In this document: piece after piece, positions 53,716 through 64,000 of the stretch
Layout: every line of letters starts with the position of its first letter
How positions within the stretch are numbered: position 1 is the stretch's first letter
Program-made: the position numbers and the translations under genes
Assembly: GCA_032768795.1 (NCBI GenBank)
Contig: CP136499.1
Span: 248,001 to 312,000 of the forward strand
Source: Tremella fuciformis
Lineage: Eukaryota; Basidiomycota; Tremellomycetes; Tremellales; Tremellaceae
Direction of reading: 5' to 3'
DNA length: 64,000 nt
The notes under the pieces: generated by a model
What the model saw: the letters and a program-made list of their open reading frames with translations, nothing else
Database searches by the model: none
What the model was told of the DNA's origin: nothing

Positions 53716-54317
53716 CCCCTCCTTAGGACTGATCCATGTGACAATCTCGTGTTCGTTGTTTGCATATGGGATAAGTACATAAAACGAGGTTCACAGGAGG
53801 AATATGCGGCAGGCTGGTGCCGGCTGTCAAAAGAAGATCACTCATGTGTACAGGACATTACTGGCAGCAATCTGAATCATTCCGTTCATTGTCTTGACGA
53901 CCTCGGCACGTGTTCCCAGCAAGAGATGACCAGCTGCAGACGACAGGAAGCACGGCGACCCGGTAAGCGAAGAGGAGTCCGAGATGACGATTCTGGCTTT
54001 CATGATCTTCCTGCCCGATAACGCGCCGGGACCTTTTCGAGACTGGGCGATGGGGCATAGGCACTGCTGGGTCGATTTTGGTACAAAGGAGGCTTCAGAG
54101 GCTTTGCACGAGGCGCCGTGTAGGTATCCTTCCGCAATCGTCAGCCCTGCAATAATACATGGACTAGAACTGCAAAGAGTAAGGATAAAGATCCAAGACC
54201 AAGTTTTACGAGCAAAACACGGCCACAGATTTGCCTCTCAAGAAGTAAACAACCCCGTCCCATTTGACAACCTCTACCGCGACAACTCAAAGCCCGCGTC
54301 GGGCCAGTACATGCTGG

Positions 54318-55798
54318 TCAACAGACAACAAACCCCATATCCTCACATGCCCACTTGAAGTTTGCCATGAGCGTCTGGGAGAATTCGGTCGACTGCATCT
54401 CAGGATTTTGAGCGATTATGCCGGCGGCGTGAACTTTGGGGTTATACAAGGCGAGGATGAGCTGGTTGTATCGCTGGATGGCAGCTTCGCCAGTCAGCAC
54501 ACTATTCGATGCTGATATAGGAACCGATGTGTGATCGTCAACCCCTTGCTCGGCATCGGAGTTCTGCAGAGCATCAAAGGTCTCGAGACTCTCTAGGGGA
54601 GCAAAGGCGCGTAAGTTTGTCTGTGATGTTGTCAGTCCTGATCATTCTCCACGAGTTGGCCTCGAAAGAGGGTCGGACTCACGATGAGCATTGGAGGAAC
54701 TTTGCCCCTGGCGGGCAGGATTGAGGAAGAGCGCAACGAGTACTTGATCTTGACGGGATCCTTATCGGCCGATTCCTGATCAGACGGAGGGAGTGGATAG
54801 CTCGAAGGGGGCGACCTGATTCGACGGACTGTCAATCCCACGTCGTACGCCCGATTGGGATTGACATCTCGGGGTCGAGTGGGTCGAAGCAGTTGGGCGC
54901 GCCAGGGGATCGGGTCCTTCGATCGGATATGGCGATCGTCGATAAAAAGCCTGCCATGACAATGAGCTTTGACCATGGTGCGCAACGTACCCTTCGTCAT
55001 CAGCCCACTTGTCACATAGATACTTGATGCCTTTTTCCACCTCAACTTGGGTTACGAAGCCAAAAGTGATATCAACACTGTCCCCGGCTGTCGTCCCCAG
55101 GCGACGTCCAAGAAGGCCTAAGTATATGAAACAATCCCTGGTAGCGACAATTGTCAACACCAAAGACACAAAGACAAACAAGAACAAGAGCAAGAAACAC
55201 GAGAACAAAAAGGGCAGAGCGAGATGACCGAGTAGAAGCGAGGTTGCGTCAGCGGGCGGCACCGATTGATCACTCGGCAGAGCAAGAAAAAGGGGTTGCA
55301 TACGTACTTTGGGATGGATGAATATACGCCGAGATCGATGACCGTCGCCCGTGGGGTCGGGGCATGATCGGGAACAAAGAAGAGGGCGTAGTCGTATGGA
55401 TCAAAGCGTACTGGCTCCCAGGAGGACTCGATTGAGCAGATGTGAGCCAGGGGAGTGCGCTCAGTTCCGACTCTGATTGTCAGTGAAAGTGGGTGCAGTG
55501 TCATTGCGGATAGCAGAGTTGGCCCGCCAGGACGGGAAAGAGGAGAAACCGAGAGCCGGATGCAGAAGACTCACGGGTTTCTCCAAGCAACACGGCGAAG
55601 ACGATCGCCGTCTTCACTGAGCGCCCACGGCGCAAACGTCGGGGAGAGACTGCGAGGGTGAGAGGCGGTAGAGGCTTGAGGACGGGTAGGCTGCCCGGCT
55701 ACACTGGTCTTCGCCGGCGACACAGCGACGTGACGGGCGTGACTCGGCTTTGCCTTTTCCTTTGTCGCAATCGTTGGCTGGGTCACTCTGCGACTCAT
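54318..55798 (-). CDS. Unknown 368-residue protein, paralogue of the gene at 25188-26487
   Basis: Five exons: 55798-55575, 55472-55308, 55137-54991, 54950-54683 and 54620-54318. Every junction keeps phase (2, 2, 2, 0), with good GT-AG sites, and the start is an ATG (MSRRVTQPTIATKEKAK). The protein has a basic, disordered N-terminus, a region with IDLGVYSSIPKDCFIYLGLL, a DEGLFIDDRHIRSKDPIPW segment and a helical last exon starting TNLRAF. The paralogue shares intron positions and the 147-nt third exon. I recognise no domain. An intact gene by sequence. Confidence 0.65.
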
Positions 55799-56023
55799 GC
55801 GGGGCTGTTTCCTGCTCGGATCGTTGGAATAGACAATGAATGATCAGTTGGATGACGCGGCAGGGTAGCGGCAGGGTAACGTAACGTAAACCCCGTTTTT
55901 ACCCGTATTGTGGCGAAACTTGACCACTCGTAAAGTCTCCGCTACTCCTCTTCTCTTTTGCCTGCACTGCATGCACTCTCAGCATAACGTAAGCTGCCAT
56001 ACATACTCGTAACGTAAGCTGCC

Positions 56024-56836
56024 ATGGCCAACGTCACTCCAAGAAGACCCGAGCTCGACTTTGTGCGTAGTTTCAGTTTGCCTGCTTGCTTGCTGATTGA
56101 TTGATCACAGTTTTTCGACGTGTTTGACCAGCCTAGTTATGTCAACATGTGCCTAGGGCTTGGTGCTCAAATCAGGGAGTATTTGAACACCCGCCGTGCC
56201 GCCGAGCCAGCAAGGTGGCCGAAAGAGGCCCCCCGAGCCCCGAAAAATAGGTCGACCCACAACCCTTCTCGGGCTGACCAGCCGCAGACGTTTGCAGCGG
56301 CAAGTCATCCGCTGTGCTTCTTCTACTTGGACGTGCTGACCGCCAAGGGGGATCGGGAGCTCGCAGCTCTTCTGAGCGCACGAGGCACAGGAGAGACCGT
56401 CACCCGAAAGCTTCGAAGGGACCTCTTTGGCAAGGCGGCAGTCTATTTCGCAGAGGAAGCCGTGACCAAGTTGCAGGACATCGACGTTGCCCAACGCAAC
56501 GAGTTGGCGCACCCAAGGGGACAGATTCTCCTCCTGGGACTGGTGGCAATATGGTGGGGCCACGCGGGACGGAGGGCCGAAAACAGTCGGTTGCACGCAG
56601 GATCGAATTTCCGCATCCTGGACATACATTTCCAGGAGGAAGGGCTGCAGCAACTGGTCGGAATCTGTTTGGCAACGGTCCCGGCACCGGCACACTCCTC
56701 CAGCGATCCCAGCCTCGACTACGTGGCGCGATCCAAGGCTGAAGCCGAGCGATTATGGCAGGAAGTGACCTCGAGACTCCCGCCAACAACTTCGCAGCAG
56801 ATGCAACGAGTCCTCGGCGAGGCTTGGAAAATGTGA
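56024..56836 (+). CDS. Hypothetical 254-residue protein
   Basis: Exon 1 (56024-56062) codes MANVTPRRPELDF. The intron GTGCGT...TCACAG (56063-56110) joins in phase 0 to 56111-56836, which begins FFDVFDQPSYVNMCLGLGAQ and ends at TGA 56834-56836. Mostly helical, with segments KLRRDLFGKAAVYFAEEAV and GQILLLGLVAIWWGHAGRRA, the latter hydrophobic but short. A CGTAACGTAAGCTGCCA repeat lies just upstream (55987 and 56010). I recognise no domain. Confidence 0.6.
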
Positions 56837-56941
56837 GATGATTCGTCTGCGTCGAGTTTGGCAAGCACAGGGCGAGGCGATATCCTAGGGTAGGTCGTCT
56901 GGCCGGCGGTCCTTGTGCGCAGGCTGATCCGAGTTCAGGGG

Positions 56942-57380
56942 CATGTCGCGGCACGTCAAAGCTCAGCTCGCCATCGCCAGCCAGCTCATTGCCGTCGAGT
57001 CTCGAGGCGATGCCACCGACCCCTGCACCAATCATTTACACAGCTCGTACGGCCTCCCCTGCCCCTATGCCAAAGTATCGTGTCATTCGAAGTGGCTACC
57101 TTGAGACGGAAGCCTTTCACAACATTTGGGTGCCGACTGAGCGAGACCTGCAAGAGTGGATGGCCGAGACAGAGCACGCCGTCTCCGTCAACTTCTAGGC
57201 CCCAGACACTTCCGAGACCGTTGCATCACCATCCTTTACCTTTCCCGACGACAATGACGATCAAGATCAAGACATCATTCTCGATCATCCACGGCGTCCC
57301 CAGAAGCCAGGTCGCCGTCGCAGAGCCGACAAGACGCGATCTAGACGGACAGAGACTGAGAACGGTGAAGTGCCGATGGC
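56942..57380 (+). pseudogene. Possible MULE-type transposase C-terminal relic
   Basis: A short plus-strand frame has QLAIASQLIAVESRGDATDP followed by C-X-H...YGLPCPYAK, which resembles the SWIM-like zinc motif (C-C...GIPC-H) near the end of fungal MULE transposases. After a break comes DDQDQDIILDHPRRPQKPGR with an Arg-rich tail, also typical of those C-termini. There is no catalytic domain or terminal inverted repeat in view. Low certainty. From 57381 to 58700 I see no gene. Confidence 0.3.
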
Positions 57381-58978
57381 GAGCAGGCTGGTGACGGTAG
57401 CGAGCAAGGTAATGTCGAGCCCAAGCAACACCCAAGCGGTCGATGGAAAGGGCGTCATGAGTGAACAGCCAGACCGCTGCAACCCCGACAGTTCAAGTCT
57501 CCGGCCTGTGGCGGTCAGGGCCACAGCAGGAGGAGCAAGGACTGCCCCGTGCCCGGGCAGAGTCGCAGGCAAGAGGTCGAGGACGCACAGAAGGCGAGCG
57601 AACGGAACCGGAGACCGCTGCAGGAATCTCAGGTGAGCCGCCACAGTCTGATTGCCACAGTTAGACTGAGCTGAGAACGAGACGGCAAACAGCTCAAGTC
57701 TGCTAGGAGCAGTCGACCAAAGCAGATCGAACGTCGGCACGAGAAGCGTTTTTGGCGGGTCAGAACATGGCCTGTTTGATGGGCTGGACTAGTGGACACC
57801 CGGTCAGGAAGGAATTCTTCTTTCCGAGCCAGCACTCACTAAGATGTGATCGAGCTCTGGTAGTACATTGATAGAGTAATGATGACCTGTTGTAGAGCTC
57901 TGACTGTTGAATGAATGCTTGCATGGCGGTAACACAGCAACTTGGAAAGAGAAGAGTGAACTTGTTCACGTGGGAAACGCGTGCATTGAGTACGAGTACG
58001 GTTCATGTGGACCTTACGTGAAGGGCGTTAAAAAACCGTCAAAATGGTAGAGACTCGGCAGCTAAGCTGGAGAGTCCAAAGGCAATGCATCGAGATCTGA
58101 GCAGAGTGAAGTCGGACGACGCTAATGCCAAGCTTGCCGGATCAACAGCAAAAGTCGCCACACTCTGGACCACTCTCGATCTGCTCATTCAAGCCACAGG
58201 ACATGGACTGCGAGATGCAGCAGAAGGGGTCATTTATCATGCGTACCGAGTATGAAAGCTCTAGCTGCCGGTTTGAGCGAGTTGATTGGCGGAGCAAAGG
58301 CAGAAACGCCGAAACAGAAATGAAATTCTGATGCGAAATAGTAAAAGTCGCTGGGACGATCTCGACGCGGTAGGGGCCATAGTGAGGCCGTAGCGAGGAG
58401 GTAGCCATAGGCGTCGCTCGCTGGCTCCGCCTGTGGAGAGCTTCTGGCCTTCTCTTGGGCTTCAGAGCTTGAGGTCCATTCCACTTGCTTGGCGCGGTGC
58501 AGGTTGACGAGACTCACCGTCAACTATCGATAAACCCCCTACAAAACGCGGGTGCATGTGCGCGACTTCTCGTTCCTAAAAGTCAGCCCACAAGAGGAAT
58601 ATCGCCAAGCTGAGAGCGCCCGCAGACTCCCAGGTCACCTTGGAAACGTACTGCCAGTGTAAACCTCGCACCTCACATCTGGCGCCGGGCTGCATGGGCG
58701 CCACGTACTATTGGGATCAATCCAAGCATCGCCACTGGCGTGTCGTGAGTTGCTTCTTCTTCTCCTCCTCCTCCTCCTCTTCCTCCTTTCACCAGACTGG
58801 CAGCAAATGATGGCTCGCCGTATGATCATCGGTCCCGATTCGGCGACCAAAACATTGGTCGGGCAACAGCTGAGTCAATACTTCTGCAACATCAAATCCC
58901 AAGGTCCGGGCGGGGCCACAGATCCTACCAGCAGCTGGCGCAGCAGCCCCCACTTAACTGTCCCTTTGCGACAACATT

Positions 58979-59578
58979 TTGGAGTACATAGGCGACCTCT
59001 CCACCGAGAGTTACCACAATTCTTTGCGATTCGTTCAATATCGTCAGCTGACGCTGCCCCTGCTTCTATTTCAAGTCTCGCTGCACAGCACCGACATCTC
59101 TTCGGTCAAGATTGAAAGCCGCATGCTAGAATATCTGTTACAAAATGAGCGTGGTATGCATCGCCCTCTTGGGGCTGATTCTACATATATAATGCAGTCA
59201 GACGGCCTGTGCGCAGCTGAGCTGTCGTGGTCTTATTGTTCTCCTCCGCATCCTGCCCAAAGAGGCAATTCCGGTGGCTATGAGGCGTTCACGGTGCTTA
59301 TTGTTCAACAATATCAGCGTGCCACAGGACCGAGAAACCCTAGGGTCCAGGACGTACTGGATAGACAGGCAGACTCGTATCCAACGTCAGGACTAAAAGT
59401 ACACTCATCCGACAGACGATGGACGAGCGGTCCCGCTCATTGCTTCGACTTTGACGAGTTCCTCGCCTACCTTAAAGAGCTCAACATCGTTCCCGCCATG
59501 ATCACTCTGATCAGACATGTCTTGCTCGGGATCGTGAATTTAGCCGATGGTGACGATTCGGGCGCCGAACGATTTTGA
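58979..59578 (+). CDS. Hypothetical frame containing an in-frame solo LTR
   Basis: Open from a stop just upstream (58948-58956 region) to TGA at 59576-59578. It opens with EYIGDLSTESYHNSLRFVQY and TLPLLLFQVSLHSTDISSVK, then the whole LTR (59136-59310), then ATGPRNPRVQDVLDRQADSY and HCFDFDEFLAYLKELNIVPA. The LTR plus its 5-bp duplication is 180 bp, a multiple of three, with no stop in this frame, so about 60 residues are added without breaking the frame. The start is probably a splice acceptor near 58984 after a CTTAAC branch-like word. A possible earlier exon is at 58801-58910 (MIIGPDSATKTLVGQQLSQY). I recognise no domain. Confidence 0.4.
   Translation: MEYIGDLSTESYHNSLRFVQYRQLTLPLLLFQVSLHSTDISSVKIESRMLEYLLQNERGMHRPLGADSTYIMQSDGLCAAELSWSYCSPPHPAQRGNSGGYEAFTVLIVQQYQRATGPRNPRVQDVLDRQADSYPTSGLKVHSSDRRWTSGPAHCFDFDEFLAYLKELNIVPAMITLIRHVLLGIVNLADGDDSGAERF
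59136..59310 (-). mobile_element. Solo LTR (copia family), 175 bp, in coding sequence
   Basis: TGTTACAAAATGAGC...TTATTGTTCAACA with perfect ATATC duplications (59131-59135 and 59311-59315). Close relative of 20446-20621. Confidence 0.85.
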
Positions 59579-59797
59579 AAGAGTCCCCGTTGTTAACTTA
59601 CACACGCCCTCGCGAAAGATCCCGTAACTGTCGGGAATTGCGCTGTCAGCAAGAGTGACAGTTCAGTACAGGTGATACAGGTGCTCGGGAAGGCGCTCTG
59701 CAAACAGGTTTACGAACCTCTGTCGAATGTCAGTCTCCGCAAAAGCCGCCTGCTTCAACTCTAAGCCATGAACAACGCCATAGCGGATCCCAGCCAG

Positions 59798-59972
59798 TGT
59801 TACAAAATGAGCGTGGTATGCATCCACCCTCCTGAGGCCGAATCTACATATATAATGCAGTCAGACGGCATGTGCGCAGCAGCATCGCCGTCGTCCTATT
59901 GTTCTCCTCCGCATCCTGCCCAAAGAGGCAATTCCGGTGGCTGTGAGGCGTTCACGATGCTTATTGTTCAAC
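59798..59972 (-). mobile_element. Solo LTR (copia family)
   Basis: TGTTACAAAATGAGC...TTATTGTTCAAC, about 175 bp, close to the copy at 59136. The last base of the LTR is changed and no clean duplication is visible (GCCAG before, GCAGA after). Confidence 0.75.
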
Positions 59973-61450
59973 GCAGACGGCTGCTATCTGGAGGTCAAAC
60001 TCAAAGGCTGACTCTAGATCCATCAGCATACTGCATATTGCATCTCGTGGGCGATACTCTGATGAACCGTATGAGCCTCGTTGCTGATTGGGTGCTCCTC
60101 AGTCTGGCTCTGAAAGCGATGGGCCTTGGGCTGCTCTCGATCAACTGAACCACTGAAGACCATCAAGCATTGGTGAGTCCTGGTGGATCGTCAGCTTTGG
60201 CTTTGGCTTTGGCTGGGAAACAAACCTGTATAGGCATCAAAGGGCCGGATCACGGATGGCAGGCCCAAATTTAGACACGCCCCCGGTCTCATCGCGCACC
60301 CCGCTTCTGAACAGCGCAGACAAGGACATCTTGTACTGATTACCGCTCGAATCTCGCACAACCAGAGGGGCACCCGTGCCGAAAATACATTGTCTTGCAA
60401 GAAGCGGCATCCCCGTCCAGAGTGTCACTCGAGGGCCCGCCTGGGAGGATGACACCGCCATTCTAGTGGCCACTTCAGGGGCCACTTTTGGAAGACGATG
60501 AACATATATATTGCATCAGACTCTGAGACGCTGGGTATTCTGATGTGATGCCCGTCTGTAATTGGATCTGGGAGGAGTGCCCGAGGCTAGATTCCAAGCC
60601 GCAGCGGTTCGGTCATGGCCAGTCTACTGCCTCCGTGGGTCAACCATTGAATGGGCGAGCGCACCTGAATCGCTCAGCTTCCTCCGCCGCACAACAGAGG
60701 ACGCAAGCACGTTCAGTCCTGCTCTTGGCTCCTCTGGCGAGCATGCTTTTGGCCGAGTTGCGCCGCATGAGCTCCGCTTCACAACAGCCTCATCAAAGTC
60801 TGCACTCGATGCTTGGAACTCATGAGCGGAAGCCTATTACCCGGCTAGGCATCGCCGAGATGGAGTTCGTGCCGACCCAAAGTGGGCGAACACCTCGTGA
60901 GACGCGCTTGCATGTGAGCACATCAGCTGTGGCTCCATCTTTTGGTCGTCCTAAACCGGACGTGCGCGCATGTTGCGGGGAGCAGAAACGGCCCCCGGGC
61001 GCCCCGCGTGGGAGGCGGGTGAAACCTTGAACAAGTACTCGTAACGCCGGGAAGTCATCCAGTTCGCCGTCAGGCCAGGTGAATCTCAATGGATGAAGGT
61101 CAATGCTGCCTGTGTGCCACGGGGCACATCGATGGATCTGTACCCTTGCCGCCGCCATGAAAGATCTCGCCTCCTCTCCTACCATCACTATCTGGATCGT
61201 GCACGTCTGTATCTCGGTAGGGAGCCGTATCGAAATCGGTGTGGCCGGTGTCGGAGTGGCGAAAGGCGCTTGTCGCAATTCGATACCGTGAGAGCCCATA
61301 TCGATGACAACTGACCGACCGCCATAAACAAGTCGGTCAAGAGCTAAGTTGTTCCCTTTCGCCTTGGCCCTGGACGGTGGGGAGTGCGCGTTATTGCGAA
61401 TGTCTATAGGAGCGATGACGCGCAGCCAGAAGGGGGGCAGGCTCCTGGTC
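59973..61450. other. No gene supported
   Basis: Several 60- to 160-codon frames lie on both strands (for example 60545-61030 plus, 60820-61299 minus) with overlapping, low-information sequence. I found no domains or convincing splice chains. GGCTTT is repeated at 60196-60212. Confidence 0.3.
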
Positions 61451-61616
61451 TCTTACAAAATGAACATGGTATGTAATATTGCCCCCCTGGGACCGAATCC
61501 ACATATATCATGCAGTCAGACGGCGTATGCGCAGCTCAGCCGTCGTGGTCTTCCGATGGGGCTCGCAGAGGCAATGTCGGTAGCTATGAGGCGTTCACGG
61601 AGCTTATTGTTCAGCA
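61451..61616 (-). mobile_element. Solo LTR (copia family), diverged
   Basis: TCTTACAAAATGAACATGG...TTATTGTTCAGCA, with an internal deletion relative to 59136. It keeps a perfect duplication TGGTC (61446-61450 and 61617-61621). Confidence 0.8.
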
Positions 61617-61798
61617 TGGTCGACGATGACATGGGAAGCGGCACGAGCGGCACTCACCCGTTCTTCCAACGACCAGGGGGTTGAATCGGGTATACCCTTA
61701 CCTTGTCACCAACCTACAGTACGTCGATGGACATGGAGCAGAAACAGGCAAAGAAACCAACTTTGGTGCCGGTAGAACTGCTGACTACGTGTGATTCG

Positions 61799-61908
61799 TG
61801 TCAGAACCGACTGGGTTATGTAACGGGACTTGAGATCAAGCGGTCGATCTGCGAGTCTTGTACCCTTCGGTGAGTTGCTGCCAGAGACCCGTTACTTTGG
61901 TCCCGACA
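61799..61908 (+). repeat. Small solo-LTR-like repeat, copy 3
   Basis: 110 bp, TGTCAGAACC...GGTCCCGACA, the reverse complement of the family at 18264 and 20124. TG...CA ends suggest an LTR. The flanks ATTCG and AGACG do not match. Confidence 0.5.
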
Positions 61909-64000
61909 AGACGCCGACAACGGACGCATCTAATCGAGTCTATCCGGTCTGCCTGGCATCAAGGCTGGTAGAGACCATTGGAAGTGTCGGGCCTCAAGCT
62001 TGCGCTGAAAAAGAGATCATGGAGCACTGATTGTCAGAGCGAGGCGCGGGATCAACCCCGCAGATGGACGATTGAAGTAGCCTGGACAAGATGTTCCGCA
62101 GAGTTCGAGAACCCCATGCTCCGAGGGGATGAGGCAGTGCGCGGTGACCTCCCTCTGATGGAGGAAGACTGTGACAAGCAGAGGGCCAGTGAATTGGGGC
62201 TCAAGTAAATTGGTGAGGGCATAGAGCGGCGTGGCTTTATGCACAGATTGTCAGCGATGTCCTGGGAGGACCGACGAGAGCATATGGGCGTCGCGGACGA
62301 CTGGTGAATAATCAGTAAGATCCACCTCGAAAAGACAATCGGTGGGATATAGTTACTCGGCATGACGATCTCTTAGCCATCCAGTAACCTCAAAGGGGTT
62401 ACTCGTCAGCTCAGCTTGAGAGGGGGCAACGTAGACCAAGGGAAAAGCTACTCGCCTCAACTCGCATCTCGGGCATTGAATACCACTCACTGCGTAGCCC
62501 ACTGTGCTCCAGCGGGATCGATCTTGGGGCTCTACCTCAGGGCATCGATGTCATGACGCTCTTGAAACAGTCTGAGGACGCAATGCTAGATGGCGATCGA
62601 ACGGTGGGGCCATATTGCTCATCCATTGTTTCACGCCACGGCCCGGCGCTCGCTCACGTTCCGTGAGACTGCGAAGCATGTCTAGGCTTCGTTGCGGACT
62701 TGATTAGACGAGGGGATTCCGCATGCATGTACAAGCAACAAATGATTGTTCGGCCCTTCTTCAATGATCTTTGTCAAGCACCCTAAAGTCCCATCGTCTT
62801 GGTTGTTGCTTAATCTCATGTGAGATGCTGCTATTTGAGACCCCGCAGATATGCGGCTAGCCGTTCAGTCACGCCGTCAACTCGACCTATCGTGAGGGGG
62901 GGTTTGCAGACCCTGCCGAGCCTAGCAATCTTGGACCGATGGCGGCACAAAAAGGCGGTCAGAAGCACAAGATCCTCGACTGCTTCGGCTGGATCTTCTC
63001 GTGGCGTGTCCCACAATGCAGGATCCTTGGGGGCTGACAGATTCGCGGGGCGATGGTGCGTGGCGACAGTGTCGCAGAATTTCTGAGCCCAACAAAACAT
63101 CAATCTGCATACATATCAGCCATGCCCACACGCAGAGAGACAGAGCTCGCAGGGGGAACGTGTTGTCCATTCTCTGCGTGACAGCCGATCGTATCATTGC
63201 CTCGTAGACCGTCAGCTCTCGTAGGTCAGCCACCGGGCTTGAAGATTGTAGGGCGTAAGTCCGCCCCCGTTACTCACGCCAGAAAATGTGTTCTTCATAA
63301 TAGAAGTCGTACATGAAAAATACAGTCGGTGCAAGTGTTAAGACGGCATGCGACCACCCTCCAGGAATCACGCTGCGCTGTCAACCTCTTGACTCGGCTT
63401 GAGGCGAGGCGCACTGGCCCTCTCTCACTCACATGGATTGTCCGGCCGTCACTTTGACGCGCTTGATGTTCTCGAACACTTGTAATGGGTGATGATCTAT
63501 AGATTTGTCCCGAGCTGTCGTCAAATCAGCCCTAAGCTCCATCGAATAGGCCACAAGCGGCACCTGAGGCCAGAGCTTCGATGATGGGGAGGCTAGGTGG
63601 GACAACAAGGATTATCTGCGTGTCAAAAATGGGACAGGAAAGATACAGAAACATGCCTTGTGGCCGCCCTTCAGTCCGATCGGCGAAGTCCACGCCACCG
63701 ACGAGATGACTGCGTTACTTGGGATGTCGGCTCTGTGACGGTGTTGTGACGGTGTAAAGATGTAATGGCCTGCTGGCCGCGAGGCTGTAGTATCAGAGTC
63801 TGTTATTGGGTGGCGGGGAATGAATCGAGCAGTCACCGTCGATGCGCCGTCAAAGAACTGACGGTGAAATGGAGCGAGGTCCAACGGCGTGCAGACTTGA
63901 AGCTCACGCACTCAGAGGGCGATGTATGCGTTTCAGCGCGGCAGGTTTGCCTGGCCGATCAGTACCTCAGCTTTGCATTAGCAACGGGCACATGATGAGA
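61909..64000. other. No gene or repeat supported
   Basis: Only short frames on both strands, none with a recognisable domain or a convincing intron chain. The region 62810-63240 has overlapping frames of about 90 to 100 codons in both directions, which I treat as chance. Confidence 0.3.

Noticed and set aside
1..64000. Telomeric repeat arrays, rRNA and tRNA genes
   Set aside because: I looked for TTAGGG-type runs, T-arm GTTCGA words in a tRNA context and rRNA landmarks and found none convincing; a covariance-model scan would settle tRNAs.

Overview
The window looks like a transposon-rich stretch of a fungal nuclear genome, most likely a basidiomycete. The signs are protein genes broken by short GT-AG introns of about 43 to 170 nt, Ty1/copia and chromodomain Ty3/gypsy retrotransposons, many solo LTRs, and no bacterial operons or ribosome binding sites. 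I recognised no rRNA, tRNA, CRISPR array or telomeric repeat. The phylum is an inference.

Layout. 0-6 kb: a small tandem repeat, an LTR-like module, a three-exon hypothetical gene (+) and a four-exon minus-strand gene with a BRCT domain and a Myb-like helical region (Rap1-like order). 6-11.5 kb: broken pieces on both strands of a glycosyltransferase related to MGDG synthase/MurG (GT28), followed by unrecognised decayed sequence. 11.5-17.2 kb: a complete copia element (Copia-1) with matching 154-bp LTRs and a perfect 5-bp target duplication, sitting inside a 59-bp repeat. 17.2-22 kb: LTR relics, decayed copia fragments and an N-terminal Fic-domain fragment. 22-34.5 kb: several intron-containing hypothetical genes and a 55-bp minisatellite. 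34.6-50.6 kb: a three-level nest. A decayed Copia-2 (34649-50590) is split by a chromodomain gypsy (36919-48171), which is itself split by an intact copia, Copia-3 (38658-43711). 50.6-57.4 kb: hypothetical genes, one a paralogue of the gene at 25-26.5 kb, plus copia and MULE-like relics. 58.6-62 kb: three more solo LTRs, one inserted in frame in an open reading frame. 62-64 kb: nothing I can support.

The most informative parts are the retroelements. The gypsy element carries a textbook -1 frameshift signal between gag and pol (A AAA AAC, 4-nt spacer, 8-bp GC-rich stem). It also has a primer-binding site complementary to its own predicted RNA 5' end, as in Tf1-type self-priming. Copia-3 has unusual CG...CG LTR ends instead of TG...CA. 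Copia-1 and Copia-2 have candidate primer sites that match tRNA anticodon arms rather than tRNA 3' ends.

The host genes were rebuilt by hand from splice signals and reading phase. Where all junctions keep phase the models are fairly good; elsewhere exon ends are tentative.
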